DNA of 8,444 nt from JAZDMK01 sp043800975. Lineage in GTDB: Bacteria > Bacteroidota > Bacteroidia > Bacteroidales > JAHJDW01. The DNA lies in assembly GCA_043800975.1 (NCBI GenBank), contig JAZDMK010000275.1, positions 1-8,444 of the forward strand, read 5' to 3'. This document shows positions 1 to 6,083 of the stretch, one piece after another. The position numbers were made by a program, and so were the translations under genes. The notes beneath the pieces were generated by a model. That model saw only the letters and a program-made list of their open reading frames with translations, was not told the DNA's origin and made no database searches. The number at the start of each line of letters is the position of its first letter. The first letter of the stretch is position 1.

Positions 1-23
1 AATATACATTAAAAAAAATGATT

Positions 24-1130
24 ATGAAAAAAACTGCTTTTGCAGAAATGCACGAAGCCATGGGCGCCAAGATGGTTGAATTTTGCGGATTTTATATGCC
101 CATTCAATATGAAGGAATCACAGCTGAACATGAAACAGTTCGCAATGCTGTAGGTGTGTTTGATGTTTCGCACATGGGTGAAGTTTGGGTAAAAGGATCG
201 GAAGCGCTGCGTTTTGTTCAGTGGATTACTTCGAACGATGTTGCTGCGTTGTACGACGGGAAGGTTCAGTATTCATGTTTCCCAAATGGTAAAGGCGGAA
301 TCGTGGATGATTTGCTGGTGTATCGCTTTAATGCAGAAACATATTTGCTGGTTATCAATGCAGCCAATATTGAAAAAGACTGGAAGTGGATTGTAGAACA
401 GGGAAGAAAATTCGGATTTGCAGTTGGCAGAGAACTGAACAATGCTTCCGATGAAACTTCTCAGCTGGCCATTCAGGGACCTCTTGCTTTAAAGGCGATG
501 CAGAAACTAACTTCTGAACCGGTTGAAGATATGGAATACTACACTTTTAAAAAGCTTGAATTTGCTGGTGTGAAGGATGTGATTTTTTCAACTACGGGTT
601 ATACCGGCTCAGGCGGCTGCGAAATTTATTTTGCTAATAAAGATGCAGAACAAATCTGGAATGCCGTATTTGAAGCAGGTGAAGAATTCGGAATTAAACC
701 CATCGGTCTTGGTGCGCGCGATACGCTTCGTCTTGAAATGGGTTTCTGTCTTTACGGAAATGATATCGATGATACCACTTCGCCATTGGAAGCAGGTCTG
801 GGCTGGATAACAAAATTTGTTGACCACAAAGATTTTATTGACAAAGAATATATGCTGAAACAAAAAGCAGATGGTTTGAAAAGAAAACTGGTCGGCTTCG
901 AAATGATTGATAAATGCATTCCCCGTCATGGTTATGATATCGTGAATGAGAAAAATGAAAAGATAGGTATTGTAACATCAGGAACCATGGGGCCCGCCAT
1001 TAAAAAAGGTGTGGGTATGGGATATGTTCCAACTGCATTATCTAAAGAAGGAAGTGAAATTTTCGTCAGCATTCGCGACAAAGCAATGAAAGCGAAAGTT
1101 GTAAAATTCCCATTTTACAAAGCGAAATAA
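24..1130 (+). CDS. gcvT: Aminomethyltransferase, glycine cleavage system T protein
   Basis: The T protein takes the aminomethyl group carried on the lipoyl arm of GcvH and, with tetrahydrofolate, releases ammonia and forms 5,10-methylene-tetrahydrofolate. It acts in the cytoplasm. The product is 368 residues, the normal length for the family. Numbering from the upstream ATG at 18, visible family motifs are the N-terminal GAKMVEF (16-22), VFDVSHMGE (47-55), GGIVDDLLVYR (93-103, holding the conserved catalytic Asp), GYTGSGGCEIY (194-204), LGARDTLRLEMG (231-242), SPLEAGLGW (255-263) and the C-terminal SGTMGPAIKKGVGMGYV. Family consensus often has Glu where Ser198 stands in GYTG-S; the later Glu202 is kept. 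The start at 24 (MKKTAF) matches the usual N-terminus better than the in-frame ATG at 18, and neither has a Shine-Dalgarno sequence. gcvH and gcvP are not in the window. The stop overlaps the comB start by one base (TAATG). The identification is secure. Confidence 0.95.
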   Translation: MKKTAFAEMHEAMGAKMVEFCGFYMPIQYEGITAEHETVRNAVGVFDVSHMGEVWVKGSEALRFVQWITSNDVAALYDGKVQYSCFPNGKGGIVDDLLVYRFNAETYLLVINAANIEKDWKWIVEQGRKFGFAVGRELNNASDETSQLAIQGPLALKAMQKLTSEPVEDMEYYTFKKLEFAGVKDVIFSTTGYTGSGGCEIYFANKDAEQIWNAVFEAGEEFGIKPIGLGARDTLRLEMGFCLYGNDIDDTTSPLEAGLGWITKFVDHKDFIDKEYMLKQKADGLKRKLVGFEMIDKCIPRHGYDIVNEKNEKIGIVTSGTMGPAIKKGVGMGYVPTALSKEGSEIFVSIRDKAMKAKVVKFPFYKAK

Positions 1131-1852
1131 TGAGCAATACTGAAAAAAGTATTGAGGTTTGTTTTACGCCAAAACTGTTTGAGTACTATCGCGATCCTGA
1201 AAGTGTCGTTGTAATTGTTGATATACTACGGGCTACTACAGCCATGTGTACTGCTTTTGAGTATGGTGTGAAAGAAATTATTCCTGTTGCAACAGTTGAG
1301 GAAGCTTTTGAATACAAACAAAAAGGTTTTCTGGTGGCGGGTGAACGTGATGGTGTTGTTCTGGAATTTGCTGATTTTGGAAATTCGCCTTTTTATTTTC
1401 AGACAGAAAAATTAAAAGACCAATCGTTAGTGATGACTACTACTAACGGCACACAGGCGATAGAAGCAGCTAAAGATTGTGCAGAGGTCGCGTTGGGATC
1501 TTTTCTAAATTTTTCTGCATTGTGTGAATGGCTTATAAGTAAAAACAGAAAAGTTGTCATTTTTTGTTCCGGCTGGAAAAACAGATTTAATCTTGAAGAT
1601 ACTGTATTTGCAGGAGCTGTAGTTGAACATCTGATTTCAAAAGCAGATTATCATACTGTTTGTGATTCTGCGATGGCTTCTCAGGATTTGTGGAATTTGT
1701 CTAAAGAAAATCTGATGCAGTACATTGATAAGTCTTCACACAGGCAACGTTTGCGCAAGATGATGCTGGATGATGTTATTGAATATTGTCTGACAATGGA
1801 TATAAATGAAGTCGTTCCGGTATTGCAGGAAAACAAATTAATTCTTTCTTAG
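1130..1852 (+). CDS. comB: 2-phosphosulfolactate phosphatase family protein (ComB-like)
   Basis: The 240-residue product belongs to the ComB family of Mg-dependent phosphatases. The characterised members convert 2-phosphosulfolactate to sulfolactate, a step of coenzyme M synthesis in methanogens. Visible family motifs are VDILRATT (30-37), AGERDG (70-75), FGNSP (83-87), TTTNGT (103-108), an FCSGW segment (145-149), the acidic pair ED (156-157) and SSHRQRL (202-208). No signal peptide or membrane segment is seen, so it should be cytoplasmic. The ATG sits on the gcvT stop codon (TAATG), which points to co-transcription and translational coupling. A Bacteroidota cell would not be expected to make coenzyme M, so the true substrate is open: sulfolactate metabolism or another phosphoester is possible. 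Family membership is firm and the exact reaction is inferred. Confidence 0.88.
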   Translation: MSNTEKSIEVCFTPKLFEYYRDPESVVVIVDILRATTAMCTAFEYGVKEIIPVATVEEAFEYKQKGFLVAGERDGVVLEFADFGNSPFYFQTEKLKDQSLVMTTTNGTQAIEAAKDCAEVALGSFLNFSALCEWLISKNRKVVIFCSGWKNRFNLEDTVFAGAVVEHLISKADYHTVCDSAMASQDLWNLSKENLMQYIDKSSHRQRLRKMMLDDVIEYCLTMDINEVVPVLQENKLILS

Positions 1853-1865
1853 AAATAATTGAAAT

Positions 1866-1900
1866 AAAAAAAGGCTGTCCATTCGGGCAGCCTTTTTTTT
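1866..1900. terminator. Bidirectional intrinsic terminator between converging genes
   Basis: An 8-bp stem (1873-1880 with 1885-1892, one G-U pair on the + strand) closes a 4-base loop ATTC. It is flanked by seven A on the left (1866-1872) and eight T on the right (1893-1900). It therefore works as a GC stem followed by a T tract when read on either strand. It starts 13 bases after the comB stop and ends 17 bases before the stop of the minus-strand secreted protein, so it can end both transcripts. Confidence 0.92.
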
Positions 1901-1917
1901 ATTAAGCATTGAATCAA

Positions 1918-3804
1918 TTAGTCAAGAACTTGAATTTTCTTGGTGATTGTTCCATATTCAGTATCTAACTGAACGAGGTAGATGCCAGCTTTTAAAGAAG
2001 ATACATTCAGCATGTAATTGTTTGTGTCAACATTTTCTGTAAAAACAGTTGAGCCAAGTACATTAATCACTGAAATCTTATTAAATTTCTGTGTTGCACC
2101 AATTTTAATATTATCATTGGAAGGATTTGGGAAAGCATATGCAGTAGGAGTTGGATTTTCATTGCTGATACCAACGATAGGTGTTTTTGTAATTACAAAA
2201 GTTGCATATTGATCAGTTCCCATGTCTGCGATCATAGTGAAAGCACCGGTTGTGATATCATAAGTTCCGAATTGATAAACAGCACCACAAGTAATGGTGT
2301 ACAGTTTATCATCTACGCCATCCCAGGAAACATCCTGTCCATAGTTAATATTAACTCCTAAAGGTCCAACTAAAGTTGTAGCACCTGTTGCGGGGTCAAT
2401 TGAATATAAACTGTCTGGGCTTAATGAAGGAGCATACAGAAGGCCATTATCAGCAAAGTCCATAGCGATAATCATTCCCTGTGCACCTGTTCCTACCAAT
2501 GTAAGAGCAAGGGTTGACATATTTAAAGTGCATAATTGTGGTAAATTACTTCCGTTAAGAACAACAACATACATCGTGCTGGTAACCCAGTTCCATGCAA
2601 TACCGGTGGGAGTTCCTGTTACACCTGTCATTGTTCCGAGAGCAGTGTATGATCCATCAGCACCAACAGTGCCGATTGTCAGATCATTGTAAATTCTGTA
2701 AATTGCAGTACCATTATATTCTTCTGCCATTGGGAAAGGTGATGATCCAATAGTACCAACACTTGTTGGAGCGCCGGAAGCCAAATCAAAAGTATTGTAT
2801 GTTAAAGCGGTAGTGTTGCCTGCATAAGCATCAGATAATCCCATAACTATACAAGGAGTAGTTAAAACATCATTCGTAGCATTGAGATCGCCGGCCATTG
2901 TTAATGTTGCTGTCAGTGTGTATGAACCATCAGCAGGAGACCAGTTGTCCATAGGAACAACTAATGTAGATCCAGCAGTAATCGTTGAAAGATTTGCTTT
3001 AGTGCTGGTATATAAACCACCGTCTGATAAAGTAACACTCCATGTAGCTTCGTCATTACCACCAAAATTCTTTAAAGTAACAGAAGGGGTCACGGTAGCA
3101 CCACTTAAAACAAAAGTTGGAGTAATTGCAGTAACACCCATGTCATGTGCTTCAGGCGAATTAACAGAAATGTCATCCATGTGAATATCATTTCCATAAG
3201 CACTTAAGCCTTTAAAAAGGATGTAATTAGTTGCAGTGTTGTAAGTTCCGGGAATAGTAAAACTGTGTTCCAGCCAACCAGAACCTATTGGTCTGCTAGC
3301 TACACCCAGTAAAGTTGCGCCTGTTAAACTAGCAGTCGTATTAACATATGCTTCAATGTTATCTGCATTTGTATAACCAGCTTCATGGTACATCCAGAAT
3401 GTAACAGTAAATGCTCCTGTATTACCCGTTAAATCAACAACCGGAGAAATTAAAGATGCGAAATTTCCAGATGAAGCGGTCCATGAAGGATATGATGCCA
3501 TAGCAGCTCCAGTATGAGGAGTAATTCCAGATGGATATACAGAGGTAGTTAACCTTACCCATGTGTATGTTCCAGTGCCAGCGACATTAAGCCATCCTGT
3601 TGGGGGGAAGGTAACAGCATCAAAGCTTTCAGCTAGAAGCACGGCTTTTGAATTAGAGCCTGCTGAAAGAGTAGGTTGAGTTTTAATAACTGCATTTGGA
3701 TCAGCAGTTAAACAGCTCGGAGTAATTTTCTGCGCATTGGCAACGCTAAGTGCAAAGGGCAAAAAAATCACTAATGCGATCATTTTAAAGTAGATTTTTT
3801 TCAT
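1918..3804 (-). CDS. Secreted T9SS type A sorting domain protein with anchor-J-like and propeller-like regions
   Basis: This is a predicted cell-surface or released protein carried over the outer membrane by the type IX secretion system. Residues are numbered from the farthest upstream in-frame codon (3843), so the chosen Met at 3804 is residue 14. A signal peptide runs 14-37, ending in ANA before Gln38. Residues about 67-228 look like a T9SS-associated choice-of-anchor J domain (ESFD...PPTGW, then DDISV at 223-227). Residues 232-330 resemble a CARDB-like beta sandwich (DMGVTAI, VTLKNFG). Residues 335-555 hold about five propeller-like repeats of the type SIDPATGATTLVG. Residues 567-641 are the Por secretion tail (FPNPSNDNIKI ... 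GIYLVQL ... KKIQVLD). The farthest upstream codon is TTG and lies inside the predicted promoter, so translation probably starts at 3804 (MKKIYF) or 3819 (MKQKK). Its ligand or substrate is unknown; no catalytic motif was recognised. Confidence 0.88.
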   Translation of the reverse strand: MKKIYFKMIALVIFLPFALSVANAQKITPSCLTADPNAVIKTQPTLSAGSNSKAVLLAESFDAVTFPPTGWLNVAGTGTYTWVRLTTSVYPSGITPHTGAAMASYPSWTASSGNFASLISPVVDLTGNTGAFTVTFWMYHEAGYTNADNIEAYVNTTASLTGATLLGVASRPIGSGWLEHSFTIPGTYNTATNYILFKGLSAYGNDIHMDDISVNSPEAHDMGVTAITPTFVLSGATVTPSVTLKNFGGNDEATWSVTLSDGGLYTSTKANLSTITAGSTLVVPMDNWSPADGSYTLTATLTMAGDLNATNDVLTTPCIVMGLSDAYAGNTTALTYNTFDLASGAPTSVGTIGSSPFPMAEEYNGTAIYRIYNDLTIGTVGADGSYTALGTMTGVTGTPTGIAWNWVTSTMYVVVLNGSNLPQLCTLNMSTLALTLVGTGAQGMIIAMDFADNGLLYAPSLSPDSLYSIDPATGATTLVGPLGVNINYGQDVSWDGVDDKLYTITCGAVYQFGTYDITTGAFTMIADMGTDQYATFVITKTPIVGISNENPTPTAYAFPNPSNDNIKIGATQKFNKISVINVLGSTVFTENVDTNNYMLNVSSLKAGIYLVQLDTEYGTITKKIQVLD

Positions 3805-3840
3805 TTTTTTTTGTTTCATGAATAATTTAAAAGAGTGGTG

Positions 3841-3869
3841 CAAAAGTATAAAAAAATTAAATACACAAA
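3841..3869 (-). promoter_or_regulatory. Bacteroidota-type promoter of the T9SS protein gene
   Basis: On the minus strand, TACTTTTG (3848-3841) matches the -7 consensus TAnnTTTG. TTTG (3869-3866) lies 17 bases upstream and matches the -33 element. Transcription would then start near 3835-3837, leaving a leader of roughly 17 or 32 bases before the ATG codons at 3819 and 3804. This excludes the in-frame TTG at 3843 as the start. Confidence 0.72.
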
Positions 3870-3896
3870 TCGAAAATATCCATGAATTTGTCGAAA

Positions 3897-3913
3897 GTTA
3901 TTAAAAAAATAAC
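3897..3913 (-). terminator. Weak AT-only hairpin downstream of uvrB
   Basis: A perfect 6-bp inverted repeat, GTTATT (3897-3902) and AATAAC (3908-3913), has a 5-base A loop (T on the minus strand). It begins 28 bases past the uvrB stop. The stem has only one G-C pair and no T tract follows it on the minus strand, so it is a poor intrinsic terminator. It is the only candidate in the 137 bp between the uvrB stop and the 3804 start of the next gene, and readthrough into the T9SS gene is possible. Confidence 0.22.
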
Positions 3914-3941
3914 GGATGCTAATATTGTGTAATTGATTAAA

Positions 3942-5966
3942 TCAAATCTTTTTATCCTCTGCCAACTTCTGTAATGCAAACAGTTCATCCCTTAATCTGG
4001 CTGCATCCATAAAGTTCAGCTCCTTAGCTGCTTTTTCCATTTCTTTTCTTATTCTGTCCATAGCTTTTCTGATCTGTTCTCTATTCATGTAAGGAACAAT
4101 CGGATCTGCCGCCAGATTGATGTCATCTCGTTCGATGTATGCTTTATCAGTGGTTTGATTTGATGCTACAAAAGCTTGACCTAAAATTTCTTCTCTGGTT
4201 TTAAAAATTTGAGTTGGCGTAATATTATGTGTCTCGTTGTATTTTAATTGTTTTTCACGCCTGCGGTTTGTTTCGTCAATCGTGCGCTGCATAGAATCCG
4301 TAATTTTATCAGCATACATAATTACTCGGCTGTTCAAATTTCTTGCAGCACGTCCTGCAGTTTGAGTGAGTGATCGCTCAGAACGCAAGAAGCCTTCTTT
4401 GTCTGCATCCAGAATGGCAACAAGAGATACTTCAGGCAGGTCAAGTCCTTCGCGTAAAAGATTTACACCAATTAAAACATCAAAAATGCCTAACCTCAAA
4501 TCCCTTAAAATTTCTACACGCTCCAATGTATCAACATCGGCATGGATGTATCTGCATTTGATTTGGTACTGAAGAAAAAAACGACTTAACTCTTCAGCCA
4601 TTCTTTTAGTTAATGTAGTAACCAAAACACGCTCGTTTATTTCCGAACGTTTTTTGATTTCTTCCATCAAATCATCGATTTGATTCAGGCTGGGTCTTAC
4701 TTCTATGATTGGGTCAAGCAATCCTGTCGGACGAATTACTTGTTCAACGATTACACCTTCACTTTCTTGTAATTCATATTCGGCTGGCGTTGCACTCACA
4801 TAAATTACCTGGTTTATCATAGAATAAAATTCATCAAATTTCAGCGGACGGTTATCCATGGCGGATGGTAAGCGAAAACCATATTCAACCAATGTTTGCT
4901 TGCGTGAACGGTCGCCTCCATACATTCCTCGTATTTGTGGAACAGTAACATGACTTTCATCAATGACCAATAAAAAATCATCCGGGAAATAATCGAGAAG
5001 GCAAAACGGGCGTGTTCCGGGAGCTCTGTTGTCAAAATAGCGCGAGTAATTTTCTAAACCGGGGCAGTATCCTAATTCACGTATCATTTCAAGATCATAC
5101 ACAACTCGCTCTTCAATTCTTTTAGCTTCTTCATCTCTACCTAATCCTCGGTAATATTCAGTCTGACGAAAGAGGTCACTTTGAATTTCTTCCGTAATTT
5201 CCTGTAATCGATCGTGTGTTGCAACAAAAACATTTGCGGGATAAATAGCAATACTGTCGTGTTCTTCAATAATATTTCCGTTTACCGGATCAAAAGATTC
5301 CAGCGATTCGATTTCATCACCCCAAAATAATATTCGAACTGCATAATCTGCATAGGCAAGAAAAACATCTACTGTATCACCTTTCACACGGAAGAAACCG
5401 CGCTTCAGTTCAATTTCATTTCTTGCATACAATGCATCTACAAGGCGATGCAATAATTGATTGCGGTTAAGAATCTGTTTCTTCTGCAAACGAATAACAT
5501 TTTCTTTGAAGTCGGCAGGATTCCCGAGACCATAAATGCAGGAAACAGATGATACTACAATTACATCTCGTCTTCCGGATAGCAATGAAGTTGTAGCACT
5601 CAGCCTGAATTTTTCAATATCATCGTTGATAGAAAGATCCTTCTCAATGTATGTGTTGGTTGAGGGAATAAAAGCTTCGGGTTGGTAGTAGTCATAATAG
5701 GAAACAAAATATTCAACAGCATTTTTTGGAAAAAATTGTTTGAATTCGCCAAAAAGTTGTGCAGCTAATGTTTTATTATGACTAAAAACCAAAGTTGGTT
5801 TTTGTACGTTTTGAATTACATTGGCAATGGTAAAAGTTTTTCCGGATCCAGTAACACCCAGCAACGTTTGAGCCTGATCACCACGGGCAATACCTTCGGT
5901 CAGTTGACTAATCGCTTCGGGCTGATCGCCTGTTGGTTTAAACTCCGATGTTAATTCAAATTTCAC
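3942..5966 (-). CDS. uvrB: Excinuclease ABC subunit B (UvrB)
   Basis: UvrB is the damage-verifying DNA helicase-like subunit of nucleotide excision repair. It is loaded by UvrA, opens the strands at the lesion and recruits UvrC. The 674-residue length is normal. Domains in order: helicase motif I (Walker A) GVTGSGKT (37-44), the beta-hairpin region YYDYYQPEAFIP (90-101), the UvrB interaction domain (about 155-250), motif II DESH (336-339), SATPAEYE (391-398), the motif V region GVNLLREGLDLPE (500-512), motif VI QTAGRAARN (535-543) and a C-terminal UVR domain (about 630-670, ending in DAARLRDELFALQK) that binds UvrC. All key motifs are intact. The start codon is GTG (5966-5964), chosen because MKFELTSEFKPTGDQPEAI is the conserved N-terminus. 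A promoter-like element lies only four bases upstream, so the mRNA may be leaderless. uvrA and uvrC are not in the window. Confidence 0.98.
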   Translation of the reverse strand: MKFELTSEFKPTGDQPEAISQLTEGIARGDQAQTLLGVTGSGKTFTIANVIQNVQKPTLVFSHNKTLAAQLFGEFKQFFPKNAVEYFVSYYDYYQPEAFIPSTNTYIEKDLSINDDIEKFRLSATTSLLSGRRDVIVVSSVSCIYGLGNPADFKENVIRLQKKQILNRNQLLHRLVDALYARNEIELKRGFFRVKGDTVDVFLAYADYAVRILFWGDEIESLESFDPVNGNIIEEHDSIAIYPANVFVATHDRLQEITEEIQSDLFRQTEYYRGLGRDEEAKRIEERVVYDLEMIRELGYCPGLENYSRYFDNRAPGTRPFCLLDYFPDDFLLVIDESHVTVPQIRGMYGGDRSRKQTLVEYGFRLPSAMDNRPLKFDEFYSMINQVIYVSATPAEYELQESEGVIVEQVIRPTGLLDPIIEVRPSLNQIDDLMEEIKKRSEINERVLVTTLTKRMAEELSRFFLQYQIKCRYIHADVDTLERVEILRDLRLGIFDVLIGVNLLREGLDLPEVSLVAILDADKEGFLRSERSLTQTAGRAARNLNSRVIMYADKITDSMQRTIDETNRRREKQLKYNETHNITPTQIFKTREEILGQAFVASNQTTDKAYIERDDINLAADPIVPYMNREQIRKAMDRIRKEMEKAAKELNFMDAARLRDELFALQKLAEDKKI

Positions 5967-5970
5967 TGAA

Positions 5971-5978
5971 CAAAGGTA
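5971..5978 (-). promoter_or_regulatory. Probable -7 promoter element of uvrB
   Basis: On the minus strand, TACCTTTG (5978-5971) matches TAnnTTTG. No clear -33 TTTG is found at the expected distance. The element ends four bases before the GTG start, so a start of transcription 4-6 bases downstream would place +1 at or next to the start codon. Confidence 0.5.
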
Positions 5979-6013
5979 ATATGATTTGTTTTCGAAGGGA
6001 TGGATTTTGCTTT

Positions 6014-6028
6014 ATTATAATGTATAAT
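6014..6028. repeat. Short inverted repeat in the uvrB/WD40 divergent region
   Basis: ATTATA (6014-6019) and TATAAT (6023-6028) form a perfect 6-bp inverted repeat around ATG. It lies in the 117-bp region between divergent uvrB and the WD40 gene, about 20 bases upstream of the WD40 -7 element, where the -33 region begins. It could be an operator, but in sequence this AT-rich such repeats arise by chance. Confidence 0.25.
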
Positions 6029-6048
6029 CTAATAAATTAAAAAATGAT

Positions 6049-6056
6049 TATCTTTG
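6049..6056 (+). promoter_or_regulatory. Probable -7 promoter element of the WD40 gene
   Basis: TATCTTTG (6049-6056) matches TAnnTTTG and ends 27 bases before the ATG at 6084. Transcription would start near 6060-6062 with a leader of about 22 bases. A -33 TTTG is not visible at the expected spacing, where the sequence is AT-only. Confidence 0.55.
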
Positions 6057-6083
6057 AACTCTCCTTGAATCAAAACATCAACC

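Noticed and set aside
1..23. Glycine riboswitch or promoter upstream of gcvT
   Set aside because: Only 17-23 bases precede the gene in this window, too few to judge either one.
609..929. Open frame of 106 codons on the minus strand inside gcvT
   Set aside because: It lies antisense within a clear gcvT gene, has no recognisable domain and no promoter or start context of its own.
2882..3184. Open frame of 100 codons on the + strand inside the T9SS gene
   Set aside because: It is a shadow of a low-complexity Thr/Val/Gly-rich coding region, with no independent support.
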